Assembly (NCBI RefSeq): GCF_029952445.1
Contig: NZ_JAQPPK010000022.1
Span: 25,278-89,277 of the forward strand
Source of the DNA: Paenarthrobacter nitroguajacolicus
GTDB lineage: Bacteria; Actinomycetota; Actinomycetes; Actinomycetales; Micrococcaceae
Direction of reading: 5' to 3'
DNA length: 64,000 bases
Part shown: piece by piece, positions 56,408-64,000 of the stretch
How positions within the stretch are numbered: the first letter of the stretch is position 1
How the letters are laid out: every line of letters begins with the position of its first letter
Program-made: the position numbers and the translations under genes
The notes under the pieces: generated by a model
Told to the model about the DNA's origin: nothing
The model's database searches: none
Seen by the model: only the letters and a program-made list of their open reading frames with translations

Positions 56408-56447
56408 AGCGGGATGATGCCTTCGGGCGTCATCCCGCTTTCCGTTT
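56408..56447 (+). terminator. Terminator of the arginine operon
   Basis: A 14-bp stem with one G-T wobble (56408-56421 with 56426-56439), a UUCG tetraloop and the tail TTCCGTTT. Confidence 0.92.
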
Positions 56448-56477
56448 AAGTGGCCCGCCCTGGGTATAACTCTGCGT

Positions 56478-56483
56478 TAGCAT
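56478..56483 (+). promoter_or_regulatory. -10 box of the mycothiol-dependent enzyme gene (leaderless type)
   Basis: TAGCAT ends 6 nt before ATG 56490, the same hexamer and spacing as at 33217-33205 on the other strand. Confidence 0.5.
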
Positions 56484-56489
56484 GGCGCT

Positions 56490-57227
56490 ATGACCGAGAT
56501 CACTCCCGGGGCGCTGCCCGCAGAGCTTCACAAAGCCGCAGACACCCTCACCCGCCTCCTTGCCAAACTGGACGATGCCTCCGTGGCCCAGCCCTCGGAA
56601 CTGCCCGGCTGGACCCGCGGCCATGTACTCGCGCATCTCAGGGGCATTGCCAACGCCATGGCACGGCAGCTGGAGTATGCCCGCCGGGGTGAAACCATCG
56701 AGCTCTACGACGGCGGCATGGACGGCCGAAACAAGGCGATCGAACTCGCCGCCGGACACAGCCTCGCGCAGCACACAGAGGCCCTCACCGCTGCGCTTGG
56801 CTCCGCCGTTGCGGCTTTCGATTCTTTGGGGCCGGACGACTGGCAGGCGCGCATTGCCTACCGCGACGGAACAGTACTCGACGGCGGGCTGGCGCTCTGG
56901 CGCGAACTCACCATCCACGCATCGGACCTCGGTATGGGCTTCGGCCCGGAGTCCTGGAGCCGCCCGTTCTGTGAGCACCTCATTTCCTTCCTGGCGGCAC
57001 GCGTTCCTGCCTCCTACAAGCTCGTCCTGCAGCCCACAGGCCTGCCGCAAACGAGCATTGGCAGCGGCGGTACCTCGATCGCGATCACCGGCATGCTGAC
57101 CGACATCGCCGCGTGGCTGGCCGGCCGCGAACCGAGCCTGGGTAGCCTCCGCGCTACCGCAGCGGCCGACGGTGTGGACCTGCCCGAGCTTCTGCCCTGG
57201 CCGGCAGCCCAGCCCGCCTCACGCTGA
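56490..57227 (+). CDS. Maleylpyruvate isomerase-family mycothiol-dependent enzyme
   Basis: A 245-residue protein of the DinB-like MDMPI family, which use mycothiol as thiol cofactor for isomerisation or detoxification. The helical-bundle N-domain shows LPGWTRGHVLAHLRGIANAM (metal-binding His in HVLAHL) and ELTIHASDLGMGF (second His). A C-terminal alpha/beta domain has TGLPQTSIGSG. The substrate is unknown. ATG 56490 has a TAGCAT box 6 nt upstream. It is convergent with Ada-AlkA; the 290-bp gap between them is filled by the 32-bp repeat array. Confidence 0.85.
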   Translation: MTEITPGALPAELHKAADTLTRLLAKLDDASVAQPSELPGWTRGHVLAHLRGIANAMARQLEYARRGETIELYDGGMDGRNKAIELAAGHSLAQHTEALTAALGSAVAAFDSLGPDDWQARIAYRDGTVLDGGLALWRELTIHASDLGMGFGPESWSRPFCEHLISFLAARVPASYKLVLQPTGLPQTSIGSGGTSIAITGMLTDIAAWLAGREPSLGSLRATAAADGVDLPELLPWPAAQPASR

Positions 57228-57242
57228 CCCGACCCCCTTGCC

Positions 57243-57400
57243 CCGGATCCTCTCTCGCGTATCACCCCCTTGACCCGGATGCTCTCTCGCGTATCGCCCC
57301 GTTGACCCGGATGCTCTCTCGCGTATCGCCCCGTTGATCCGGATCCTCTCTCGCGTATCACCCCGTTGACCCGGATCCTCTCTCCCTTGCTTCAGGCTAG
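57243..57400. repeat. 32-bp-period repeat array, forward half (5 units)
   Basis: Five units beginning CCGGAT at 57243, 57275, 57307, 57339 and 57371, spaced exactly 32 bp. Each carries CCGGATSCTCTCTC followed by GCGTATC and a C-rich end; the last unit degrades after CTCTCTC. A 32-bp period is not divisible by three, so it does not encode a protein repeat. It begins 15 bp after the mycothiol enzyme gene. Confidence 0.93.
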
Positions 57401-57517
57401 TGAGAGAGCGCCGGGGGGAAGGGGCGGTTTCCTGAGAGAGCGCCGGAGGGAAGGGGCGGTTTCGTGAGAGAGCGCCGGAGGGAGGGGGCGGTTTCGTGAG
57501 AGAGCGTCCGGGGAGGG
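57401..57517. repeat. 32-bp-period repeat array, inverted half (4 units)
   Basis: Four units beginning TGAGAGAGCG at 57401, 57433, 57465 and 57497, again exactly 32 bp apart. Their reverse complement contains GCTCTCTCA and then CGCCCC, so they are the same kind of unit turned around. The switch in direction falls at about 57400, with no unique spacer sequence between units. The array ends at the stop of the Ada-AlkA gene. Confidence 0.93.
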
Positions 57518-58996
57518 TCAGCGTTTTACCGCCGCCGCGCGCCAGAGATGCATGGTGGCGTACGACCGCCACGGACTTACTTCCCGGAAATCGGCGCTGA
57601 GTCCAATCCCGGCCGGCAGCACTTTCAACCCGTTCCGCACAGCAGCGTCGTGGGCGAGGAAAACATCCGGGGCGCCCAGGACCCGCATGGCCACGTAGCC
57701 CACAGTCCACGGCCCAACCCCGGGCAGAGGAAGAAGTTTGCGCTTCAGGCTTTCGAGGTCGTCGCCGTACCCGAAATCGAGCGCCCCCGTTGCCATTGCT
57801 TCTGCCGCGGCCACAATGGAGTCGATGCGGCGCTGCGGGCCCCGAAGCAGGCCGCGGCCATTCAAGGCGAGTTCGGCCGACGTCGGAAACAGCCGGTCCA
57901 GGCCGGAAGAGGCGCCCTCTACAGGCGAGCCTGCGACCGCGAGCTGGGTGAGTGCCGTCCGGGCGGCGGCGACCGTGATCTGCTGCCCGATCATCGCCCG
58001 GATCAGCAACTCCTGAGGGTCTACTGCGCCGGGGACCCTGACACCGGGGACTTCCGCGATCCTGTCCGCGAGCCGGGGATCCAGCGACAGGGCATCATCG
58101 ATCGCCTGCGGATCGGCATCCAGGTCGAAGAGCCGCCGCACCCGGCTCAAGAGCGCGGGGAGGTCGTGCAGGTCCACTGCTGCAGCCGTCAAGCGAAGCG
58201 GTTTGCCAGCCACTGCCGGGCTGTACACCACCGTGAACGAGGCCGTGCCGCGGGGGAGTCGAAGCGTGCGGCTGTACGTTCGAGTGCCATCAGGTTCTGT
58301 GCCCGCCGACTCAATGCCCGGCACCGCGCGCACTGCCAGGAAGTCGAAGATACCGGGGTCGAACGGATCCCGGTACGGAAGGTTAAGCGTCAGCGCCGCA
58401 GGCGCCGTTCCCGGAGCAGCAGCCCTGCCGGGACCGGACTTCGCGCCAGTGGCGCGCACCGCCGTCGGGGTCATGGCGAACACTTCGCCGATGGTGTCGT
58501 TGAATTGCCGGACGCTGTTGAACCCCGACGCGAAGGCCACATCCGCCAGGAGCATGTTGGTGGAGACCAGCAGCGTCCTCGCCGTTTGCGCCCTGCTGGC
58601 CCGGGCCAAGGAAAGCGGGCCGGCGCCCAATTCGTGGCTAAGGATGCGATTGAGCTGCCGTGCCGAGTAGCCCAAGCGGCGAGCCAGGCCATCGACGCCT
58701 TCGCGTGTAATGACGCCATCGTTGATCAGGCGCATCGCGCGTCCTGCAATGTCTGACCGAATATTCCACGCAGGGGTTCCAGGGACTGCTTCGGGCAGGC
58801 ATCGTTTGCAGGCCCGGTACCCGGCCTCATGGGCCGCGGCCGAGGTTTCGTAGAAGGTGACGTTCTCGGCTTTCGGCGTGCGGGCCGGGCACGAAGGCCG
58901 GCAGTAGATACCCGTGGAACTGACCGCTGTGAAGAATTGACCATCGAACCGGGTATCGCGGGCGTCGATCGCCTTATAGCGTTGCCAGAAGTCCAT
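57518..58996 (-). CDS. Ada-AlkA fusion: alkylation-response regulator and DNA glycosylase
   Basis: A 492-residue fusion. Residues 1-75 are the Ada zinc domain with CRPSCPAR and CKRC cysteines, which accept methyl groups from DNA phosphotriesters. About 80-180 is an AraC-type HTH (VDGLARRLGYSARQLNRIL, VAFASGFNSVRQFNDTI). About 200-492 is an AlkA-type 3-methyladenine glycosylase: the HhH is LLPLPGVGPWTVGYVAMRVLG and the catalytic Asp lies in FLAHDAAVRNGL. The Ada methylguanine methyltransferase domain is absent. ATG 58996 with GGGAGGAT upstream. Divergent to mpg, so both alkylation-repair genes share an 82-bp promoter gap. Confidence 0.93.
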   Translation of the reverse strand: MDFWQRYKAIDARDTRFDGQFFTAVSSTGIYCRPSCPARTPKAENVTFYETSAAAHEAGYRACKRCLPEAVPGTPAWNIRSDIAGRAMRLINDGVITREGVDGLARRLGYSARQLNRILSHELGAGPLSLARASRAQTARTLLVSTNMLLADVAFASGFNSVRQFNDTIGEVFAMTPTAVRATGAKSGPGRAAAPGTAPAALTLNLPYRDPFDPGIFDFLAVRAVPGIESAGTEPDGTRTYSRTLRLPRGTASFTVVYSPAVAGKPLRLTAAAVDLHDLPALLSRVRRLFDLDADPQAIDDALSLDPRLADRIAEVPGVRVPGAVDPQELLIRAMIGQQITVAAARTALTQLAVAGSPVEGASSGLDRLFPTSAELALNGRGLLRGPQRRIDSIVAAAEAMATGALDFGYGDDLESLKRKLLPLPGVGPWTVGYVAMRVLGAPDVFLAHDAAVRNGLKVLPAGIGLSADFREVSPWRSYATMHLWRAAAVKR

Positions 58997-59066
58997 GGCT
59001 TCATCCTCCCAGCAGACACCCCTTCCTGCTAGCGGAAATCGGACATGGCCGTCAGAGGCATTTTGC

Positions 59067-59072
59067 TAGGGT
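59067..59072 (+). promoter_or_regulatory. -10 box of mpg (leaderless type)
   Basis: TAGGGT ends 6 nt before ATG 59079, within the gap shared with the Ada-AlkA gene. Confidence 0.5.
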
Positions 59073-59078
59073 CTTGGG

Positions 59079-59747
59079 ATGGATTGGTCAACGGAAGGCG
59101 GAGTCGGCGATCCCGCAGCAGTGCGTGCGTTCCTTGAGGGCGACCCCCGTGAGATCGCGCCTTTGATCCTCGGGGCCGTCCTGACGCACCACTCGGAATC
59201 CGGCCCCGTCTCTGTGCGGCTCACGGAAGTCGAAGCCTACATGGGCCCGCGGGACTCCGAACACCCCGATCCCGGCTCGCACACCTTCGGCGGCCCCACG
59301 GCACGGAACGCGCCGATGTTCGGACCACCGGGCTTCTTGTATGTCTATTTCACCTACGGCATGCACTACTGCGCGAACATCGTCTGCGGCCCGGCCGGCA
59401 AAGCCTCCGCCCTGCTCTTGCGGGCGGGAGAAATCGTCGACGGCGGAGGCCTCGCCACGTTACGGCGTCCAGCTTCCAAGGCACCCAAAGATCTTGCCAG
59501 CGGACCGGCAAGGCTCGCTTCGGCACTGGGGCTCACGACGGCGGACACCGGCCGTGACGCGCTCGCGGAACCGTTCAGCCTGTGGTTGCCGGAGTCGCCA
59601 GCGGCTGCCGTCGTCAGTGGCCCTCGCGTTGGAGTGGCCGGCCCCGGTGGAACCACCGAGTATCCGTGGCGCTTCTGGATCGAGGATGACCCCACCGTGT
59701 CCAGGTACAAGGCTGCGCGGCCACGGAACCGCAGCGTTGCAGGCTAG
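59079..59747 (+). CDS. mpg: 3-methyladenine DNA glycosylase (Mpg/AAG type)
   Basis: A 222-residue AAG-type glycosylase that excises alkylated purines. LILGAVLTHHSESGPVSVRLTEVEAY carries the catalytic Glu (TEVEAYMG), followed by HTFGGPTARNAPMFGPPGFLYVYFTYGMHYCANIV and a C-terminal AARPRNRS-like sequence, in the usual order. Same position next to tyrS as Rv1688 in M. tuberculosis. ATG 59079 has a TAGGGT box 6 nt upstream. Confidence 0.93.
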   Translation: MDWSTEGGVGDPAAVRAFLEGDPREIAPLILGAVLTHHSESGPVSVRLTEVEAYMGPRDSEHPDPGSHTFGGPTARNAPMFGPPGFLYVYFTYGMHYCANIVCGPAGKASALLLRAGEIVDGGGLATLRRPASKAPKDLASGPARLASALGLTTADTGRDALAEPFSLWLPESPAAAVVSGPRVGVAGPGGTTEYPWRFWIEDDPTVSRYKAARPRNRSVAG

Positions 59748-59818
59748 GTTCCGCACGATCGAGAACACAATCCCGTTCACAAGATGACCCGTACCCCACA
59801 CGTTTACCAAAATCGCTG

Positions 59819-59824
59819 TAGAAT
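59819..59824 (+). promoter_or_regulatory. -10 box of the HelD-like gene
   Basis: TAGAAT lies 36 nt before ATG 59861, so this gene has a short leader with GATAGGGGTT as the only purine tract. Confidence 0.45.
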
Positions 59825-59860
59825 GGTAGGTCTGTCTTTTGCGATAGGGGTTACGGTTCG

Positions 59861-62089
59861 ATGCACGACGCTGATTTGGTCCACGAGCAGGAATACGTTG
59901 CCGGGCTGTATGCCCGGCTCGATGAGCTGCGCGCTGAAAAGCGCGCCCAGCTGGCGCAGGTGCGCAAAGCAGGCGCGGTGGGAACCATGCAGAACGTCTC
60001 TGAGCGCGATGCTTTCGCGGCACTGTACGAGGACCGCCTGGCCCAGCTCGACGCCGTCGACGACCGCCTGGTCTTTGGGCGCCTCGACCTCGACTCGGGA
60101 GAGGCCCAGTACATCGGCCGCATCGGGCTGTCCACAGCTGACCTGCAACGCTTGATGGTCGACTGGCGTGCTCCGGAGGCCGGCCATTTCTACCAGGCAA
60201 CCGCCTTCGACCGTCAGGGTGTACGCCGTCGTCGCCACCTGATTCTCCAGGGACGCGACGTCAAGGCCATCGAGGACGACGTCCTGGACGCAGGGATGCT
60301 CGCGGACAACGACTCCCTCCAGGGCGAGGGTGCCTTGCTGGCGGCGTTGAACTCCAAGCGCACTGGACGCATGTCGGACATTGTTGGCACCATCCAGTCC
60401 GAACAGGACAGGATCATCCGCTCGTCCATCTCCGGAGCCCTCGTCGTCCAGGGCGGTCCGGGTACGGGCAAAACAGCCGTGGCCCTGCACCGTGCTGCCT
60501 ATCTTCTGTACACGCACCGCGAACGGCTCAAGAGCGCCGGTGTCCTGTTGGTGGGACCGTCGTCGTCCTTCATGCATTACATCGAACGTGTGCTGCCGTC
60601 CCTGGGCGAGACTGGTGTGGTCATGGCCAGCCTGGGCCGCCTGATGCCCGGAATCCATGCCGTTCCGGAGGAAAATGCCGATGTCGCTGCCCTCAAGGGC
60701 AAGCTCGACATGGCCAAGGTTGTGGCCAACGCCGTGGCCAACCGTCAAAGGACGCCGGCGGAAGACCGCATCCTTGAAGTCGATTCCCGGAAGCTGACGC
60801 TCACCGTCCGCCAGGTTCGTCGAGCCCGGGAAAAGGCCCGTGCCACCGGCAAGCCCCACAACGAGGCACGCCTGACGTTCGTGAAGATCCTCCTGCGTGA
60901 ACTCACCGAGCAGCTGACAGACCTCGTTGAGGAATCGAATATCGGCAACAACGCCGATCGCGCCTACCTTGCCGAGGACGTCCGTTCTGCGCGGGATGTC
61001 CGCGTTGCCCTGAACTTGTGCTGGATGCCCATGACGCCGGAGAAGCTCATCTCCGAACTCTTCAGCAAGCCCGCCATCCTGGAAGCCTGCACGCCGCACC
61101 TGACCGCTGAACAGCGTTCGTTGCTCCAGCGGCCCGTCGATGCGCCGTGGACCGAAGCGGACGTTCCGTTGCTGGATGAGGCCGCTGAGCTTCTCGGCGA
61201 ACTGGACCCGGCAGCCGGCAGGGGACTGGCCCAGCAGGAAGCCGACCGGGCCCGTGACCTGGCCAACGCCAAGCAGACCCTGGCCAACATGGAAGCCATG
61301 GGCGTCGATGTCCTGGTCACCGCCGAGGAGCTCGCGGAGCAAAACCAGGAGCGCGAAAACCGCCTCACGGCAGCCGAGCGTGCCACCAGTGATCGTTCAT
61401 GGGCCTTCGGGCACATCGTGGTTGATGAGGCCCAGGAGCTTTCGCCCATGCAGTGGCGCCTGCTGGTGCGGCGCTGCCCCCTGAAGTCCTTCACCATCGT
61501 GGGCGACATCGCCCAAACGAGTGCAGCTGCCGGTGCGAATTCGTGGCAGAGCGCCCTGGCGCCGTCGTTCGGTGACCGCTGGACCCTGGAAGAACTGACG
61601 GTCAATTACCGCACGCCGTCCCAGATCGCGGAGGCAGCCGTCCGAATGGCGAACAGGGCAGGGCTTGTAGTCTCCGCCCCCAAGGCCGTACGCGAAGGCA
61701 AATGGTCACCCGTCGTTGACCGCGTAGAGGCCGACGGCATCGTGCAGCGCCTGGTTGAAATCCTGCCGGAGGAAGTGGAAGCGATCGACGGCGGCCTGCT
61801 GGCCGTCATTGCCGACGGTCCCTTGCTGCCGCAGGCAACCGCGGCCCTCAAGGAGGTCTACGGACGCCGCATCGGTGCCGGTGCCGGCAGCTACGAGCAA
61901 GACATCGTGGTGATCAGCCCCAAGGAAGCCAAGGGGCTGGAATTCGATGGCGTCGTGGTCCTGGAACCAGCCGCCATGCTGAACCACGAACACGGCAAGG
62001 TCGGCGACCTCTACGTAGCGATGACGCGGGCCACGCAGCGCCTGCGCCTCATCGCGGCCGCGCCGGTGCCGGCCGGTATTGAGCGCTAG
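59861..62089 (+). CDS. helD: HelD-like RNA polymerase recycling ATPase
   Basis: A 742-residue UvrD-like superfamily 1 protein. The N-terminal part has a charged coiled coil (about 5-75) and then IGRIGLSTADLQRLMVDWRAPEAGHFYQAT, the HelD pattern. Walker A is VQGGPGTGKTAVALHRAAYL (about 199-215) and Walker B is VVDEAQELSPMQWRLL (about 520). VISPKEAKGLEFDGVVVLEP and LYVAMTRATQRL close the motor. HelD removes RNA polymerase from stalled complexes; the actinobacterial HelR group lowers rifampicin sensitivity. Choice of HelD over a DNA helicase rests on the N-terminal part. tyrS follows after 37 bp. Confidence 0.85.
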   Translation: MHDADLVHEQEYVAGLYARLDELRAEKRAQLAQVRKAGAVGTMQNVSERDAFAALYEDRLAQLDAVDDRLVFGRLDLDSGEAQYIGRIGLSTADLQRLMVDWRAPEAGHFYQATAFDRQGVRRRRHLILQGRDVKAIEDDVLDAGMLADNDSLQGEGALLAALNSKRTGRMSDIVGTIQSEQDRIIRSSISGALVVQGGPGTGKTAVALHRAAYLLYTHRERLKSAGVLLVGPSSSFMHYIERVLPSLGETGVVMASLGRLMPGIHAVPEENADVAALKGKLDMAKVVANAVANRQRTPAEDRILEVDSRKLTLTVRQVRRAREKARATGKPHNEARLTFVKILLRELTEQLTDLVEESNIGNNADRAYLAEDVRSARDVRVALNLCWMPMTPEKLISELFSKPAILEACTPHLTAEQRSLLQRPVDAPWTEADVPLLDEAAELLGELDPAAGRGLAQQEADRARDLANAKQTLANMEAMGVDVLVTAEELAEQNQERENRLTAAERATSDRSWAFGHIVVDEAQELSPMQWRLLVRRCPLKSFTIVGDIAQTSAAAGANSWQSALAPSFGDRWTLEELTVNYRTPSQIAEAAVRMANRAGLVVSAPKAVREGKWSPVVDRVEADGIVQRLVEILPEEVEAIDGGLLAVIADGPLLPQATAALKEVYGRRIGAGAGSYEQDIVVISPKEAKGLEFDGVVVLEPAAMLNHEHGKVGDLYVAMTRATQRLRLIAAAPVPAGIER

Positions 62090-62113
62090 GCAAAACGCAA
62101 CCCGCAATCCTGC

Positions 62114-62119
62114 TAACTT
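62114..62119 (+). promoter_or_regulatory. -10 box of tyrS (leaderless type)
   Basis: TAACTT ends 7 nt before GTG 62127. Confidence 0.45.
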
Positions 62120-62126
62120 AGATCTC

Positions 62127-63437
62127 GTGTCACACGTAAACAACCTCGAGTCCCAGCACAACGATCCCGCCTTTGCCAACATCTGGCAGGAGCTCACATG
62201 GCGCGGCCTGGTCCACGTTTCCACAGATGAAACGGAACTGGAAAAACTGCTCGCGGGGGACCCGATCACCTATTACTGTGGCTTCGATCCCACGGCGCCT
62301 TCGCTGCACCTGGGCAACCTGGTGCAGTTGCTGCTGATGCGTCGCCTGCAGCTGGCCGGCCACAAGCCCCTCGGTTTGGTGGGCGGCTCCACAGGCCTGA
62401 TTGGCGATCCCCGTCCGACGGCGGAGCGGACCTTGAACACCAAGGAAACCGTGACGGAGTGGGTGGGTTACCTGCAGGGCCAGGTGCGCCGGTTCCTCAG
62501 TTTCGAAGGCGACAACGCCGCCCGCATGGTCAACAACCTTGACTGGACTGCACCGCTGAGTGCCATCGACTTCCTCCGGGAAATCGGCAAGCACTTCCGC
62601 GTCGGCACCATGCTCCGCAAGGACGCTGTTGCGTCGCGCCTGAGCTCGGATGAAGGCATCAGCTACACCGAGTTCAGCTACCAGATCCTGCAGGGGATGG
62701 ACTACCTGCAGCTCTTCCGCGACTACGGCTGCGCCCTGCAGACCGGCGGCTCGGACCAGTGGGGCAACCTCACCAGTGGTACCGAACTCATCCGCAAGGT
62801 GGAGGGCAAGAGCGTTCATGCCCTGGGCACGCCGCTGATCACCAACTCCGACGGCACCAAGTTCGGCAAGAGCGAAGGCAATGCCATCTGGCTTGACCCG
62901 GAAATGTGCAGCCCGTACACCTTCTACCAGTTCTGGTTGAACACAGCGGACGCTGACGTGGTGGACCGCCTCAAGGTGTTCACGTTCCTGACGCGCGCCG
63001 AGATTGAAGCGCTTGGGGAGGCCGTGGCAGAACGTCCGTTTGCCCGTGAAGGCCAGAAAAAGCTTGCGTTCGAAGTGACGTCGCTGGTTCACGGCGTCGA
63101 AGCCACGGAAAAGGTCATTGCCGCTTCCGCCGCACTGTTCGGAAACGGCGATCTTACGGTTCTGGACGAGCGCACACTGGAAGCGGCGACGGCGGAACTT
63201 CCGTCGGCCACGATCAGCGCCGACGGTTTGGGGATCATCGACCTCCTGGTTGCCTCGGGCTTGTCGGACAGCAAGTCCGCCGCGCGCCGCACCGTTGGTG
63301 AAGGTGGTGCCTACGTGAACAACACCAAGGTTTCCGATCCCGACGCCGTTGTTTCCTCCGACGAGCTCCTTCACGGCCGCTACTTGCTCCTTCGCCGGGG
63401 CAAGAAGAACCTGGCCACTATTGAGGTTTCTGCCTAG
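62127..63437 (+). CDS. tyrS: Tyrosine-tRNA ligase
   Basis: A 436-residue class I synthetase. The HIGH-type motif is SLHLGNLVQL (about 57-66), the KMSKS-type motif is KFGKSEGNAIWL (about 245); YTEFSYQILQGMDYL and GGSDQWGNLTSG are typical of bacterial TyrS. The C-terminal S4 domain (about 365-430) has SDSKSAARRTVGEGGAYVNN. GTG 62127 is preferred because TAACTT ends 7 nt upstream; the frame is open further up into the HelD gene end. A terminator follows. Confidence 0.96.
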   Translation: MSHVNNLESQHNDPAFANIWQELTWRGLVHVSTDETELEKLLAGDPITYYCGFDPTAPSLHLGNLVQLLLMRRLQLAGHKPLGLVGGSTGLIGDPRPTAERTLNTKETVTEWVGYLQGQVRRFLSFEGDNAARMVNNLDWTAPLSAIDFLREIGKHFRVGTMLRKDAVASRLSSDEGISYTEFSYQILQGMDYLQLFRDYGCALQTGGSDQWGNLTSGTELIRKVEGKSVHALGTPLITNSDGTKFGKSEGNAIWLDPEMCSPYTFYQFWLNTADADVVDRLKVFTFLTRAEIEALGEAVAERPFAREGQKKLAFEVTSLVHGVEATEKVIAASAALFGNGDLTVLDERTLEAATAELPSATISADGLGIIDLLVASGLSDSKSAARRTVGEGGAYVNNTKVSDPDAVVSSDELLHGRYLLLRRGKKNLATIEVSA

Positions 63438-63459
63438 TTCCTTTGACTGAGCCTTCGGG

Positions 63460-63490
63460 AAGGCCGGCGACCGTTTTGGTTGCCGGCCTT
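63460..63490 (+). terminator. Terminator of tyrS
   Basis: A 13-bp stem (63460-63472 with 63478-63490, one G-T wobble), loop GTTTT, then TTCCGCGTTT. Confidence 0.9.
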
Positions 63491-63536
63491 TTCCGCGTTT
63501 AGGCGCTGTGCCGGGCGCCGGGCGTCGGCTGTTTCG

Positions 63537-63650
63537 GATGCTCTCTCACTTCATCGCCGTTTTTCCCTGATGCTCGATCACTTCATCGCCGGTTTTCGCT
63601 GATGCTCTCTCACATCATCGGCGTCCTTGGGTATCGCTCTCTCGCTTGGT
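63537..63650. repeat. Second 32-bp-period repeat array (4 units)
   Basis: Units starting GATGCTCTCTCAC at 63537, GATGCTCGATCAC at 63569, GATGCTCTCTCAC at 63601 and a diverged TATCGCTCTCTCGC whose CTCTCTC core is again 32 bp on (63637). After the core the units carry TTCATCGCCGTTTT-like sequence. Period and core match the array at 57243-57517, 6 kb away. It follows the tyrS terminator by about 45 bp. Confidence 0.92.
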
Positions 63651-63689
63651 TGGGATAGGGGCCGCCGACGTCGGCACTTGTTTGGGTGT

Positions 63690-63880
63690 TTGTCTTTCGA
63701 CGGCGGTGCTGGGCTTTTGTGTTTGTCTTCCGACGGTTGTCGCTGGGGGGTGTGATGGGCTTCACGGGGATTCGTTGTAGTGGTTTTGGGGCTGTTTTGT
63801 GGTTTGGTGGGGTTGTTTGGCGTGTGTTGGCGGGGTTTTTGGGTGGTGTTGGGGTGGATTTGGTGTGGGGGTGGGGCGCG
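63690..63880. other. Non-coding stretch with extreme G/T strand bias
   Basis: Nearly all bases of the plus strand from about 63740 to 63876 are G or T. Runs of three to six G (63832-63835, 63841-63843, 63851-63854, 63867-63871, 63873-63876) could form a G-quadruplex. No plausible gene exists in any frame. From 63881 to 64000 the sequence loses the bias; TACAGT (63883-63888) could be a -10 of a gene beyond the window, but nothing is recognisable. Confidence 0.7.
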
Positions 63881-64000
63881 TGTACAGTTATTCGAGTCGC
63901 CGCCGCTGATGCGGAAAGATAGCGACCGACTCCCTTCAAATCACTGGTTCTGGTGGCGCTTTTGTGTGCTGCTGGGTGGTGGGGGAGGCCCGGGGTTTGG

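Noticed and set aside
57243..57517. CRISPR array
   Set aside because: The 32-bp units are contiguous with no unique spacers, and the direction flips half-way; no cas genes are nearby.
63610..63939. 109-codon minus-strand frame
   Set aside because: A Pro/Thr/Lys-rich product created by the G/T-biased tract; part of it lies within the repeat array.
63881..64000. Promoter of a downstream rRNA operon
   Set aside because: A TACAGT exists, but no typical -35, no rRNA leader motif and no rRNA sequence is within the window.

Overview
The window reads as one contiguous chromosomal segment of a high-GC actinobacterium of the Micrococcaceae, most like Arthrobacter/Paenarthrobacter. Support for this comes from the gene order (ftsK-pgsA-cinA-clgR ... 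recA-recX-miaB-miaA-dapF-hflX-lexA; infC-rpmI-rplT; pheST; argCJBDFRGH; mpg-tyrS), which I recall as conserved in Mycobacterium tuberculosis, from a mycothiol-dependent enzyme family, from LexA sites of the TCGAAC-N4-GTTCGA type, and from abundant leaderless promoters. I see no insertion sequences, prophage, CRISPR array, tRNA or rRNA gene.

Layout. 1-5.2 kb: end of RNase J, FtsK, PgsA, CinA-type amidase, ClgR regulator. 5.2-17.6 kb: MarR regulator, DUF3046, the recombination/SOS genes recA-recX, tRNA modification genes miaB-miaA, dapF, an RsmC-like methyltransferase, hflX behind a long leader carrying a 6-residue upstream ORF, a DinG-like helicase, and lexA divergent from a LysM gene with three LexA-type operators between them. 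17.7-23.5 kb: hisC-hisB-hisH-(52-residue membrane protein)-hisA-sseB and an MFS transporter. 23.6-27.4 kb: DUF1844, then translation genes infC (ATT start), rpmI, rplT (fused to a sunset-like domain) and a SpoU methyltransferase. 27.5-34.3 kb: accessory block of CDF exporter, MFS efflux, Nudix, an SOS-type radical SAM gene, pyrrolidone-carboxylate peptidase, SIMPL and HExxH membrane proteins, LppM-like lipoprotein. 34.3-38.1 kb: pheST behind a hairpin leader. 38.2-47.5 kb: second accessory block with a secreted serine protease, a phosphopantetheinyl transferase, an M1 aminopeptidase, a 1318-residue Pls/PosA-type peptide synthetase, a quinone oxidoreductase and a fatty acid desaturase. 47.6-56.4 kb: the complete arginine operon with two ARG boxes. 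56.5-63.4 kb: mycothiol-dependent enzyme, alkylation repair (Ada-AlkA and Mpg, divergent), a HelD-like RNA polymerase recycling ATPase, tyrS. 63.4-64 kb: non-coding, with a repeat array and a strongly G/T-rich strand.

How the parts work together. LexA-RecA control is visible at recA, lexA/LysM and the radical SAM gene. ArgR (encoded in the operon) probably acts at the two ARG boxes before argC. The phosphopantetheinyl transferase could activate the carrier domain of the Pls-like enzyme, whose M1 peptidase neighbour may trim or degrade its product. The most unusual items are: two arrays of a 32-bp-period non-coding repeat (57.2-57.5 kb and 63.5-63.65 kb), the L20-sunset fusion, the Pls-like locus, the hflX upstream ORF, and a series of promoters whose -10 box lies 6-7 nt before the start codon.
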